This document shows, in pieces, positions 1-7,210 of a stretch of DNA of 64,000 nt. The DNA lies in NCBI RefSeq assembly GCF_019392335.1, contig NZ_JAHXRQ010000006.1, positions 1 through 64,000 on the forward strand, in the 5' to 3' direction. Every line of letters starts with the position of its first letter. Position 1 is the stretch's first letter. This DNA comes from Mameliella sp. CS4. GTDB taxonomy: Bacteria > Pseudomonadota > Alphaproteobacteria > Rhodobacterales > Rhodobacteraceae. The notes under the pieces are model-generated. The model was not told the origin of the DNA. It made no database searches and saw only the letters and a list, made by a program, of their open reading frames with translations. A program made the position numbers and the translations under genes.

Positions 1-126
1 TGGATCATCGAGGTCGTCGACGGCCTGGCCGCCAACGGCGAGGACAACAACGGCGCGGTCGAAGCCAAGGTCAAGGCTGAGGTCGAGGCCCTCTGCAAAC
101 GATTCCCCATCTACCCGGAGCTCTGA
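1..126 (+). CDS. glyA: Serine hydroxymethyltransferase, C-terminal end (partial)
   Basis: Only the last 41 codons are inside the window, read in frame 1 and ending at TGA 124-126. The tail has a conserved-looking helix (VVDGLAANGEDNN) followed by the ending CKRFPIYPEL, which matches the C-terminus of alphaproteobacterial GlyA. The enzyme is a cytoplasmic PLP protein that converts serine plus tetrahydrofolate to glycine plus methylene-tetrahydrofolate. The catalytic part lies upstream and cannot be checked. A strong hairpin terminator follows at 170-203, so this is the end of a transcription unit. Confidence 0.85.
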   Translation, partial: WIIEVVDGLAANGEDNNGAVEAKVKAEVEALCKRFPIYPEL

Positions 127-132
127 GGCCGC

Positions 133-154
133 GTAGGGCGGGGTTCACCCCGCC
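133..154. repeat. Short GC-rich palindromic repeat, copy 1
   Basis: A 22-base near-palindrome made of GTAGGGCGGGGTT followed by CACCCCGCC. A second copy at 58728-58749 differs at one base (C to T at the centre). Both lie directly after a stop codon or at the end of a gene, which fits a REP-like dispersed element or a short mRNA 3' hairpin. Seen directly; function is inferred. Confidence 0.6.
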
Positions 155-169
155 ATCCCCAAGGTCAGG

Positions 170-203
170 AAAACCGCCGTGGACATCTCCACGGCGGTTT
201 TTC
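170..203 (+). terminator. Rho-independent terminator of glyA
   Basis: A perfect 14-base-pair stem (AAAACCGCCGTGGA at 170-183 with its complement at 188-201), a CATC loop and a run of Ts at the end. It lies 44 bases after the glyA stop and just before the kptA start at 215. It argues against GTG 179 as the kptA start, because that codon is inside the stem. Confidence 0.85.
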
Positions 204-214
204 ATATCCCAGTC

Positions 215-751
215 ATGGCAAAAGACCGCGACATATCGAAATTCCTTTCCTACGTCCTGCGCCACGCCCCGCAGGAGATCGGACTGACGCTGGACGCAGG
301 GGGCTGGACGCCGGTCGCGGACCTGCTGGATCGCGCGCCGATATCCCTCACCCGCACCCGCCTGGAACAGGTCGTCGCAGCCAGCGACAAGCAGCGCTTT
401 GCGCTCTCGCCCGACGGCACCCGGATCCGCGCCAACCAGGGCCATTCGATCCCGGTCGACCTGGGCCTGACACCCCTTTCCCCACCCGAAACGCTGTATC
501 ACGGCACCTATCCCGGCGCGCTCGATGCAATCCTGGCCAAGGGGCTGCGGCCGATGTCGCGCCACCATGTCCACCTCTCCCCGGACATCCAGACCGCCAA
601 GAAGGTCGGCGCACGGCGCGGCAAACCGGTCATCCTTGCTGTCGCCGCCGGAAAGATGGCTGACGCGGGTGCCCTTTTCTACCGCTCCGAAAACGGCGTC
701 TGGCTGGTGGATCATGTCCCGCCCGCACAGCTCGCACGTCTCGACGATTGA
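215..751 (+). CDS. kptA: RNA 2'-phosphotransferase (Tpt1/KptA family)
   Basis: A 178-residue protein, typical length for the family. Tpt1/KptA removes an internal 2'-phosphate from RNA by transferring it to NAD+, giving ADP-ribose 1'',2''-cyclic phosphate. Visible signatures are the Arg-His pair at 16-17 (YVLRH), ANQGHS at 73-78, YHGT at 95-98 and the H-rich HHVHLS at 117-122. I chose ATG 215 because an in-frame GTG at 179 lies in the glyA terminator and would add an unrelated leader. In yeast the enzyme finishes tRNA splicing; bacteria lack that pathway, so its natural substrate here is unknown. It stands alone between glyA and the cupin gene. Confidence 0.9.
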   Translation: MAKDRDISKFLSYVLRHAPQEIGLTLDAGGWTPVADLLDRAPISLTRTRLEQVVAASDKQRFALSPDGTRIRANQGHSIPVDLGLTPLSPPETLYHGTYPGALDAILAKGLRPMSRHHVHLSPDIQTAKKVGARRGKPVILAVAAGKMADAGALFYRSENGVWLVDHVPPAQLARLDD

Positions 752-822
752 AGCCGACCGGGCTTTCCCCGCGCCCGGATTCGCCTAGGGTGGGCCTGAC
801 GCCAACAGACATGAGGCCCACC

Positions 823-1230
823 ATGCAGATCCACCGCGCCGGCTCCCGCCCCTCCGTCACACCGAACCCCGATTATTTTACCGGCACCGTCCGATTCGAC
901 CCAGTAATTTCAGCCCCCGAACCAGCCCGCGTACAGGCCGTCGTCGTCACCTTCGAACCGGGCGCCCGCACCGCCTGGCACACGCATCCGCTGGGCCAGA
1001 CCCTGCGCATCCTCTCCGGCCTCTGCCTTGCCCAGAAAGAGGGCGAGCCGGTGCAGGAACTCCGCCCCGGCGACACGGTCTGGTTTGCCCCGGGCGAGAA
1101 ACACTGGCACGGCGCCGCGCCCGACGTCGCCATGTCCCACCTCGCCATCCAGGAGGCACAGGACGGCAGCGCCGCCGACTGGCTCGAAAAAGTCTCGGAC
1201 GCCGACTATGGCGGCCCCCGCGTCCCCTGA
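823..1230 (+). CDS. Single-domain cupin of the hydroxynitrile lyase (GtHNL) type
   Basis: A 135-residue single cupin. It matches, from memory, the manganese hydroxynitrile lyase of Granulicella tundricola over its whole length, including [24 protein letters not shown] and [11 protein letters not shown]. Counting from ATG 823, His53, His55, Gln59 and His94 fall at exactly the numbering of the GtHNL metal ligands, and Gln110 is also kept. This supports a metal-binding cupin; cyanohydrin chemistry is only suggested. An in-frame ATG at 811 would add four residues (MRPT), but 823 gives the family's usual start. The gene is monocistronic, followed by a dispersed repeat at 1244-1316. Native roles of these cupins are generally unknown. 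Confidence 0.85.
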   Translation: MQIHRAGSRPSVTPNPDYFTGTVRFDPVISAPEPARVQAVVVTFEPGARTAWHTHPLGQTLRILSGLCLAQKEGEPVQELRPGDTVWFAPGEKHWHGAAPDVAMSHLAIQEAQDGSAADWLEKVSDADYGGPRVP

Positions 1231-1243
1231 CGCCGCGCCCCGC

Positions 1244-1316
1244 ATTTCTTCTCCCCAAAAATACTCCTGGGGTGAATTGGCCGCAGGCCAAGAGGGGGCA
1301 GCGCCTCCTGCCCCAA
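1244..1316. repeat. Intergenic AAATACT/GGGGGCAG repeat, copy 1
   Basis: After the cupin gene there is TTTCTTC, then AAAATACTCC, GGGGTGAATTGG, GCCGCAGGC and GGGGGCAGCGCCTCC in order. The same ordered blocks recur at 21545-21608. I recall similar elements after genes in other Rhodobacterales genomes. The last block can fold as a small GC hairpin. It contains no plausible gene. Confidence 0.5.
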
Positions 1317-1385
1317 CCGCCAAGAGCGCGAAAGGTCAGGCATCCCTGACTGGCGCGCACAAACGGTCCGCGCCAAGACAGACCC

Positions 1386-2282
1386 ATGACCACGACCAGA
1401 CGCCTTGAACGCGCGCTCGGCGATTTCACCCGCGCACATCTTCCCACCGGCCTTGCCGACCTGCTGATGTTCCTGCTCAAGCAGGGCTGGGCCTGTCTCT
1501 TCGGCTTTCTCATGCTGGGGGGGCTGCTGGTCAGTGATCGCATCTGGCAGGACAGCTGGGCGATCCATCGTTATGACGCGCTCTTCCTCTATGCCCTCGG
1601 CCTCCAGCTCTCTTTCCTCGCCCTCAAGCTGGAAACCCTGACCGAGGCCAAGGTCATCCTGCTCTTTCACCTGACCGGCACGGCAATGGAACTGTTCAAG
1701 GTCAATGCCGGCAGCTGGGCCTACCCCGAAGACGCGCTGCTGAAATTCTATGGCGTGCCGCTGTTCTCGGGCTTCATGTACGCGGCGGTGGGCAGCTACA
1801 TGGCCCGCGTCATCCGCATCTTCGACATGAAATTCGCTCCCTACCCGCCGTTCTGGACAACCGTGGCGCTGGCTGTGGCGATCTATGTCAACTTCTTTGC
1901 GCATCACTACCTGCCGGATGCGCGCTATGTCCTGATGGCGGCCACGGTGTTGCTGTTCGCGCGCACCCGCGTCTGGTTCACGATAAACCGCACGCGCCGC
2001 TGGATGCCGCTGCCCGTCGCGGCCTTCCTGACCTCGATCTTTCTCTGGATCGCCGAGAATGTCGGCACCAACACGAACACCTGGCTCTACAAGGGGCAGA
2101 CCACGCTCGACCTCGTGCACCTGTCCAAGATGGGGTCGTGGTACCTGCTGCTTTACGTCAGCTTCACCACCGTGACGCTGGTCCTGCGCAACGCGCTCTC
2201 GCGCGCGCCGCTCACAGCCCCAGAACCAGCACCAGGATTGACGCCGTCAACACCGCGATCCCCAGCACCTCCCGCCGCGTGA
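1386..2282 (+). CDS. DUF817 family integral membrane protein
   Basis: A 298-residue polytopic membrane protein that I recognise as DUF817 (YoaT-like); the function of the family is unknown. Roughly seven to eight hydrophobic segments can be seen. Conserved-looking patches in the connecting parts are LTGTAMELFKV, SWAYPE, GVPLFSGFMYAAVGSY and WIAENVGTNTNTW. The polar Glu/Asn-rich motif in the last third would suit a buried active or binding site. The Pro/Ala-rich tail (about the last 25 residues) is encoded by DNA that is also the 3' end of the opposite-strand DMT transporter, a 71-base convergent overlap. That tail probably arose by loss of an earlier stop. Confidence 0.8.
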   Translation: MTTTRRLERALGDFTRAHLPTGLADLLMFLLKQGWACLFGFLMLGGLLVSDRIWQDSWAIHRYDALFLYALGLQLSFLALKLETLTEAKVILLFHLTGTAMELFKVNAGSWAYPEDALLKFYGVPLFSGFMYAAVGSYMARVIRIFDMKFAPYPPFWTTVALAVAIYVNFFAHHYLPDARYVLMAATVLLFARTRVWFTINRTRRWMPLPVAAFLTSIFLWIAENVGTNTNTWLYKGQTTLDLVHLSKMGSWYLLLYVSFTTVTLVLRNALSRAPLTAPEPAPGLTPSTPRSPAPPAA

Positions 2283-3111
2283 CGGTTTCCCGGAAGAACA
2301 GGACAGAGGCCGCCAGCGACAGGATCAGTTCCACCTGCCCCAGCGCGTAGACATAGGCCGCCTTTTGCAGGGTGAAGGCCGTAAACCAGCCCATCGTGCC
2401 CGCCATCGAGGTCAGCCCCAGCCAGACCGCGCGCCGCCGCGCCGCCCAGACCGCCGCCACCTGCCCCGGCTCGCGCCAGCGCAGCCAGAACGCCATGCCC
2501 AGGGTCTGCATGGCCGTCACACAGACCAGCGACAGCGCCGCACGCAGGACCGGGTCCTCGCTGGGCACCTCCAGCGTCGTGGCCCGATAGCCCACGCCGG
2601 CGACGGCAAAGAAGAACCCCGATCCCACACCCAAAAGGACCGCGCGGCTGCGCAGCCCGCGCCACAGCCCAGCCGCATCCGGCGTCTTGGACAACATCAG
2701 GACCCCCACCAGCCCGATTCCGATCGCCAGCCAGCCAAGCGGAGAGATCGCCTCGCCCAAGAGGACAAAGCCCATCAGCGCGGTCTGGATGACCTCGGTC
2801 TTCTTGAAGGTGATGCCCACGGCAAAGTTGCGCTCGCGGAAAGCCAGGACCACCAGCACCGTCGCCAGGATCTGCCCCAGTCCGCCGACAATGGCCCAGG
2901 GCCAGAAGGCAGGCCCAGGCGTGGGCAGGCTGGCCCCGGTCAGGCCCAGGTACAAAACCAAGACCACGGCCCCCGCTGGCATGGCGTAGGCAAAGCGCGC
3001 AAAAGTGCTGCCGGTGGCGCTGATATCGCCCGTCGCCAACAGTTTGTGCAGCATGAAACGCGCGGTCTGAAAGGTGGCCGCGCAGAGGGTGGCTATGATC
3101 CAGAGGTCCAT
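2212..3111 (-). CDS. EamA/DMT-family permease
   Basis: A 299-residue membrane protein with about ten hydrophobic segments arranged as two EamA repeats (about residues 3-135 and 155-298). The second half of each repeat carries the expected pattern, with GEAISPLGWLAIGIGLVGVL in repeat one and FFRETVTRREVLGIAVLTASILVL in repeat two. Members export or exchange metabolites such as amino acids, nucleotide sugars or amines; the substrate cannot be read from sequence. It is transcribed alone, and its 3' end overlaps the convergent DUF817 gene by 71 bases. Two GC palindromes lie in the 120 bases upstream. Confidence 0.85.
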   Translation of the reverse strand: MDLWIIATLCAATFQTARFMLHKLLATGDISATGSTFARFAYAMPAGAVVLVLYLGLTGASLPTPGPAFWPWAIVGGLGQILATVLVVLAFRERNFAVGITFKKTEVIQTALMGFVLLGEAISPLGWLAIGIGLVGVLMLSKTPDAAGLWRGLRSRAVLLGVGSGFFFAVAGVGYRATTLEVPSEDPVLRAALSLVCVTAMQTLGMAFWLRWREPGQVAAVWAARRRAVWLGLTSMAGTMGWFTAFTLQKAAYVYALGQVELILSLAASVLFFRETVTRREVLGIAVLTASILVLVLGL

Positions 3112-3154
3112 GCCGCCATTAGGGGCAGCGGACCGGCAGGTGCAAGCGCAACGC

Positions 3155-3210
3155 GCCCCGGACCTGTTCCGGGGCCTCGCCGGACAGAGGTCCCGGGTCA
3201 GGCCCGGGAC
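3155..3210. repeat. Pair of GC palindromes between DMT and desaturase genes
   Basis: Two perfect palindromes lie 14 bases apart. The first is GCCCCGGA with its complement around CCTGT (3155-3175). The second is GTCCCGGG with its complement around TCAGG (3190-3210), followed by another half-site (CCCGGGAC, 3220-3227). They sit between the start of the DMT gene and the end of the desaturase gene on the same strand. They could terminate desaturase transcription, although no T-run follows, or belong to a REP-like family. Confidence 0.5.
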
Positions 3211-3231
3211 TGTGTCACGCCCGGGACAACG

Positions 3232-4131
3232 TCAGCCCCGGGGCCAGAGCGGATGCGGCACCGGGTCCTTGGCGCGCAGAAAATAGCGCCGGAACACCTC
3301 GACGTATGAGGCATAGCGGTAGCCCCCGTTGCGCGACAGGTAGCGCTGGCGGTCCTCGAAGTAGAGCTTCGGCAGCCGGTACCAGGGCACCATCGCGTGC
3401 ATGTGGTGCACCACATGCAGGTTGTTGTTGAGAAAGATCAGCGCCAGCGGTCCGCGATCCTCGATGATCACCGTGCGTCCGCGCGCGTCCTCATGCGCGC
3501 GGTGCTCCAGAAAGGTGCGGATCTTCAGGATCGACAGCGCGCCGTAGGTGCTGAGCATGAAGGCCCAGAGCGGCATCCGGCCCAAAGCCGTCATCCACCA
3601 GATCACCACGACAACCGCCGGCCCATGCAGCGCCCACCCCAGGGCCACCCGCCGGTCCCCGCGCGCCACTGCGCGCAGGTCCGACAGGACAAAGGCCAGC
3701 GTGCCGAGAAATGGCCCCAACAGCATCCGCCCCGCCAGGGTATTGTTCACCCGCATCACCACCCGCGCCCAGCGCGGCAGGCGGTCCCAGATCCTGGGGT
3801 CCAGATAGTTGCTCTCTGGATCGTCGTAGGGATCGGTCAGGATCGAGTCCCGGTGATGCGCCAGATGCGTGTCCTTGAACCGCAGGTAAGGCACCACCAG
3901 CGACAGCGACGGAAAGACCAGCGTCCCGTTCCAGAACCGCGACTTGAATGGGTGCCCATGCAGCATCTCATGCGTCAGCGAGGAATGCAGCGCCGCGCCC
4001 AGTGTCACCAGGACCATGCCCAGCGGCAGCCAGAGGGCCGCCGCCCATGTCGTCCCCAGCGCCCAAAGACCATAACACGCCGCCAAGAGCACCAGCGTCG
4101 GCCATTCCAGCCCGCGCAGCCGCTCAGACAT
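3232..4131 (-). CDS. Membrane fatty acid desaturase family protein
   Basis: A 299-residue membrane di-iron enzyme. All three histidine boxes of the desaturase/hydroxylase superfamily are present: a first box around HSSLTHEMLHGH, then HLAHH, and finally HVVHHMH. Four or more hydrophobic segments separate the boxes in the usual order. It should introduce a double bond or hydroxyl into an acyl chain or lipid at the membrane, using O2 and an electron donor; the substrate is not evident. I start it at ATG 4131, which overlaps the stop of the DUF2061 gene by 8 bases (ATGTCTGA), rather than at the upstream ATG 4167, because the overlap implies translational coupling. Confidence 0.85.
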   Translation of the reverse strand: MSERLRGLEWPTLVLLAACYGLWALGTTWAAALWLPLGMVLVTLGAALHSSLTHEMLHGHPFKSRFWNGTLVFPSLSLVVPYLRFKDTHLAHHRDSILTDPYDDPESNYLDPRIWDRLPRWARVVMRVNNTLAGRMLLGPFLGTLAFVLSDLRAVARGDRRVALGWALHGPAVVVVIWWMTALGRMPLWAFMLSTYGALSILKIRTFLEHRAHEDARGRTVIIEDRGPLALIFLNNNLHVVHHMHAMVPWYRLPKLYFEDRQRYLSRNGGYRYASYVEVFRRYFLRAKDPVPHPLWPRG

Positions 4132-4327
4132 GCCGGCCCCAGCGAATGCCGGACCAGACACGCTCATAAACCAGGTAGGACAGGAACCCGATCACGGCGT
4201 TCACCACCGCCATCCCGCCGCCGACCGCCAGCGAACCGGTAAAGGCCAAGCCCACCCCGGCCATGACCACCAATCCCAGTGCCGTCCACAAGACGGATTT
4301 CACAAGCGTACGCGCCCGCGTTTCCAT
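4124..4327 (-). CDS. DUF2061 small membrane protein
   Basis: A 67-residue protein with two hydrophobic segments (about 10-28 and 34-51) and the C-terminal motif YLVYERVWSGIRWG, which is the hallmark of DUF2061. The start at ATG 4327 is preceded by GGAGG eight bases upstream; a longer frame has no such site. The family is uncharacterised. The stop overlaps the start of the desaturase gene by 8 bases, so the two proteins are probably made together and may act together in the membrane (inference). Confidence 0.85.
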   Translation of the reverse strand: METRARTLVKSVLWTALGLVVMAGVGLAFTGSLAVGGGMAVVNAVIGFLSYLVYERVWSGIRWGRHV

Positions 4328-4399
4328 AAAACCTCCGAATGTTCTGATCTCGGGGCCAAGGTAACGGCTGCGTGAGGGATCGGGCATCCTGTCTATGGT

Positions 4400-4432
4400 T
4401 CACATTTCTCGCTTTATGTGACAAAAATCACA
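4400..4432. promoter_or_regulatory. Triple half-site operator with CRP-like palindrome
   Basis: TGTGA-N6-TCACA (4417-4432) fits the classical CRP-type consensus and ends two bases before the ATG of the XRE regulator at 4435. A further TCACA half-site lies at 4400-4404, making an outer inverted repeat with 4417-4421. The position in the DUF2061/regulator divergent region suggests either autorepression by the XRE protein or control by a CRP/FNR-type factor. The palindrome is seen; which protein binds it is inferred. Confidence 0.55.
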
Positions 4433-4434
4433 GT

Positions 4435-5298
4435 ATGGTAGAAATTCTCGACAAACGGGCCCGCGCGGACCTGCTGCGCAAACGGCTGGCCGAGGCGATG
4501 CGGCAGGCGGGGTCGAACCAGACCGCGCTGGCGCGGGCCGTGGGTGTGGACCGGTCGACCATCTCGCAACTGCTCAAGGACACCGGCGCGCGCCTGCCCA
4601 ATGCCCATCTGGTCGGGTCCTGCGCGCAGGCGCTCGGCGTATCGTCGGACTGGCTGTTGGGCCTCTCAGACCGGCCTGAATCCGCCGCAGACCTGCTGGC
4701 CACTTCGCTGACCCTGACAGAGGCGCCCCGGGCGCTGGTGGACGAACAGGTCTTTCGCTGGCACCGCGAGGCGGAGGGCTACAAGATCCGCCATGTCCCC
4801 GCCGCGCTTCCCGATATGCTCAAGACGCGGGCCGTTCTGGAATGGGAATACGGCCCGCACCTGGGCCGCACCACCGAACAGGCGATCAACGCGTCCGAGG
4901 ATCGGCTGGAATGGATTCGCGCCTCGAAATCAGACTACGAGATCGCCCTGCCGCTCTACGAACTCGAAAGTTTCGCCGAGGGCGTGGGCTATTACAACGG
5001 TGTCCCGGCCGAGGTCCGGCGGGTCCAGCTCGCGCAACTGGCCGAGCTGAGCGCGACGCTCTATCCCCGATTGCGGATCTACCTCTTTGATGCCCGGCGC
5101 CTCTACTCCGCCCCGGTCACGGTCTTCGGACCGCTGCTGGCGGTGCTCTACATGGGCCGCAACTACCTGGCTTTTCGGGATACAGAGCGGGTGACAGCCA
5201 TCACCCGCCATTTCGACCACCTGGTGAAAGAAGCCAGCATCACCGCCCGCGCCCTGCCCGACCACGTCAAGGCGCTGGCAGCAAAGGTGCGGGGATAG
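4435..5298 (+). CDS. XRE-family helix-turn-helix regulator
   Basis: A 287-residue protein with an N-terminal Cro/C1-type helix-turn-helix (about residues 10-65). It contains NQTALARAVGVDRSTISQLL and then HLVGSCAQALGVSSDWLLG, the usual end of XRE domains. The remaining 220 residues match no domain I recognise; they could be a ligand or dimerisation module and include several Tyr/Arg-rich helices. ATG 4435 is preferred over ATG 4372, because the longer leader would run through the palindromic operator at 4400-4432 and is not XRE-like. It is divergent from the DUF2061/desaturase pair, which it may control. Confidence 0.85.
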   Translation: MVEILDKRARADLLRKRLAEAMRQAGSNQTALARAVGVDRSTISQLLKDTGARLPNAHLVGSCAQALGVSSDWLLGLSDRPESAADLLATSLTLTEAPRALVDEQVFRWHREAEGYKIRHVPAALPDMLKTRAVLEWEYGPHLGRTTEQAINASEDRLEWIRASKSDYEIALPLYELESFAEGVGYYNGVPAEVRRVQLAQLAELSATLYPRLRIYLFDARRLYSAPVTVFGPLLAVLYMGRNYLAFRDTERVTAITRHFDHLVKEASITARALPDHVKALAAKVRG

Positions 5299-5307
5299 AT
5301 TGGGGGG

Positions 5308-5325
5308 GGGCGGCCTGCGCCGCCC
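5308..5325. terminator. Hairpin between convergent genes
   Basis: A perfect 7-bp hairpin, GGGCGGC-CTGC-GCCGCCC, lies in the 33 bases between the converging XRE regulator and the aldo/keto reductase. It is probably a shared terminator although no T-run follows on either strand. Confidence 0.55.
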
Positions 5326-5331
5326 GTCACC

Positions 5332-6378
5332 TCAATAGGGCATCGGATGCGCCTTGTGGACCTCGTCCAGCCGGGCCAGCAGGTCGTCGGAAAGCACCAG
5401 CTCGCTGGCCCCCAGCAGGTGGTCCAGCTGGTCCATCGTCGTCGCGCCAAAGATCGAGGAGGCCACGAAGGGACGCCGCGCCGACCAGGCCAGCGCCATG
5501 TGCACCGGGTCCAGGCCGAACTCCCGCGCCACGCCAAGATAGGCCTCGACTGCCTCGAAGACACGGGGGCTCAACCGCCCGCCCATCGTCTCGTTCAGCG
5601 ACATGCGCGAGCCTTCGGGCACCGCGCCGCCCTGGTATTTGCCGGTCAGGAACCCGGCCCCAAGCGGCGAGAAGGGCAGCAGGCCCACGTCCTCGTAGAC
5701 CATCAGTTCTGCCAGGTCGGTGTCGGCCAGACGGCAGAGCAGCGAGTATTCGTTCTGGATAGAGGCCACGCGCGGCCCGCCTGTGCGCTTCGCCGTCTCC
5801 AGCCACAGCGCCGTTCCCCAGGCGCTTTCGTTCGACAGGCCAAAGGCGCGGATCGTGCCCCGCTCGACCTCGGCCTGCAGGGCGCCCAGGCAATCCTCGA
5901 TGTCCGCCACCACCTGTTCGCGCGTCCAGCCCGACTGCGACGGGTCATAGCGCCAGTTCTTGCGGAACATGTAGCTGCCCCGGTTTGGCCAGTGGAACTG
6001 GTAGAGGTCGATGTAATCGGTCTTGAGCCGTTTCAGCGACCCTTCCAGGGTCTCGCGGATCGTCTTGGAGGTGATCGGCGCCCCGTCGCGCGCCAGGCTG
6101 CCCTCGCCGGAATGCTTGGTGGCCAGGATCCAGTCCGACCGGCGCCCCGAGGCGGCGTTCCAGTCACCGATGACTTCCTCCGTCCGGCCATAGGTCTCGG
6201 CCCGGACCGGGTTCACCGGGTACATCTCGGCGGTGTCCATGAAATTGATGCCGGCCTCCAGCGCCCGGTCGATCTGGCGGTGGGCCTCTGCGGGCGGGGT
6301 CTGGTTGCCGAAGGTCATCGTGCCCAGGCACAGTTCGGACACCATCAGGCCGGTGCGGCCCAGCGGGTTCATCTTCAT
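5332..6378 (-). CDS. Tas-like NADP(H)-dependent aldo/keto reductase
   Basis: A 348-residue cytoplasmic enzyme that closely follows E. coli Tas. Shared segments include LGTMTFG near residue 20, NFMDTAEMYPV near 50, the LKTDYIDLYQFHWP strand and the C-terminal ASSIFGATTMDQL cofactor loop. The catalytic tetrad Asp and Tyr are in DTAEMY, Lys in ATKHSGEG and His in YQFHWP. These enzymes reduce aldehydes or ketones with NADPH; the substrate is unknown. ATG 6378 is chosen because the family begins right before MKMNPLGRTGL; a longer frame adds 41 unrelated residues. It is transcribed alone, divergent from the SOS-controlled imuA. Confidence 0.9.
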   Translation of the reverse strand: MKMNPLGRTGLMVSELCLGTMTFGNQTPPAEAHRQIDRALEAGINFMDTAEMYPVNPVRAETYGRTEEVIGDWNAASGRRSDWILATKHSGEGSLARDGAPITSKTIRETLEGSLKRLKTDYIDLYQFHWPNRGSYMFRKNWRYDPSQSGWTREQVVADIEDCLGALQAEVERGTIRAFGLSNESAWGTALWLETAKRTGGPRVASIQNEYSLLCRLADTDLAELMVYEDVGLLPFSPLGAGFLTGKYQGGAVPEGSRMSLNETMGGRLSPRVFEAVEAYLGVAREFGLDPVHMALAWSARRPFVASSIFGATTMDQLDHLLGASELVLSDDLLARLDEVHKAHPMPY

Positions 6379-6495
6379 GGGAAAGGCCCTTGTCTGAAAT
6401 CTTTGGTTGGGGGCCAAGATGACAGGCCCAGCCCGGATGGCAAGGGGCAGCGGTCCCGGCACATTTCCGTCGGGCAAGCCGGACTCCGCGCTTGA

Positions 6496-6510
6496 GAACA
6501 AAATGGGAAC
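6496..6510 (+). promoter_or_regulatory. LexA (SOS) box
   Basis: GAAC-N7-GAAC (GAAC at 6496-6499 and 6507-6510). This is the reverse complement of GTTC-N7-GTTC, the direct-repeat LexA operator of Rhodobacter, Caulobacter and other alphaproteobacteria. It ends 17 bases before the imuA start codon, the expected place for SOS repression of imuA. Confidence 0.85.
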
Positions 6511-6527
6511 ATTGTATCTTCGGCGCC

Positions 6528-7130
6528 ATGACGATGGCCCCTGCCCTGCTTTCGCGCCGCCCCCATGCGCCGCCCCCCGCGCTGGTTCTGTGGCGCGACA
6601 TCACGCTGCCGCTTGCCCGCGTGCATGAACTGTGCGGACAGGCCCGGCGCACGCTGGCGCTGCATGTCGCGGCGCAGGCGGGCGGGCCGGTGATCTGGAT
6701 CAGCCGCCGCCACGCCCCGGATCAGCTCAACCCCTGCGGTGTGCAGGCGATCCTGCCGCCGGGCGAGCTGATCTTTGCCGCCACCGACCGCCCCGATGAC
6801 AGCCTCTGGGCCATGGAAGAGGCCCTGCGCAGCGGCGCGGCGCCGGTGGTGGTGGCCGACCTGGCAGACCCGCCCGCCATGACCCCGGTGCGCCGGTTGC
6901 ACCTTGCGGCAGAGGCCGGGGCAGGCATGGGGCTGTGCCGTCCGCTGGGGTTGATCCTGACGCCGGGCACGGGTGGTGCACCGGGGGTGGAAACGCGGTT
7001 TCGCTGCGATCCCGTCCATGCGCCGGGACAGACCGCCTGGCGCATAGACCGGCTGCGCGCCCGGATGCAGCCGCCCAAGACCTGGCGGCTGGAGGGGGGC
7101 AAACTGCACGGCTGGGCCGCCCCCGACTGA
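6528..7130 (+). CDS. imuA: ImuA-like SOS mutagenesis protein (orphan)
   Basis: A 200-residue RecA-like protein of the roseobacter ImuA type. Recognisable segments are VHELCGQARRTLALHVAAQAGGPVIWI near the start, GAAPVVVADL, PVRRLHLAAEAG, RPLGLILTPGTGGAPGVETRF and a final PPKTWRLE. ImuA normally works with ImuB and the polymerase DnaE2 in error-prone translesion synthesis. The start may be ATG 6528 or 6534; both lie just after the LexA box. Usually imuB and dnaE2 follow; here an MFS transporter gene starts 80 bases downstream and no imuB remnant is visible. The gene is therefore an orphan copy, or the partners lie elsewhere. Confidence 0.82.
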   Translation: MTMAPALLSRRPHAPPPALVLWRDITLPLARVHELCGQARRTLALHVAAQAGGPVIWISRRHAPDQLNPCGVQAILPPGELIFAATDRPDDSLWAMEEALRSGAAPVVVADLADPPAMTPVRRLHLAAEAGAGMGLCRPLGLILTPGTGGAPGVETRFRCDPVHAPGQTAWRIDRLRARMQPPKTWRLEGGKLHGWAAPD

Positions 7131-7210
7131 GCAAGGCACCAAACCCGAAACGACAAGAATATGTCGCGAAGCCACCTGACTTCTGCCGCCCAAGCGGGCA
7201 GAAACACGAC

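Noticed and set aside
179..214. Upstream GTG start for kptA
   Set aside because: The codon is in the stem of the glyA terminator and the extra residues do not match the family.
5347..6495. Long plus-strand frame opposite the aldo/keto reductase
   Set aside because: High-GC shadow; the minus strand matches Tas from end to end.
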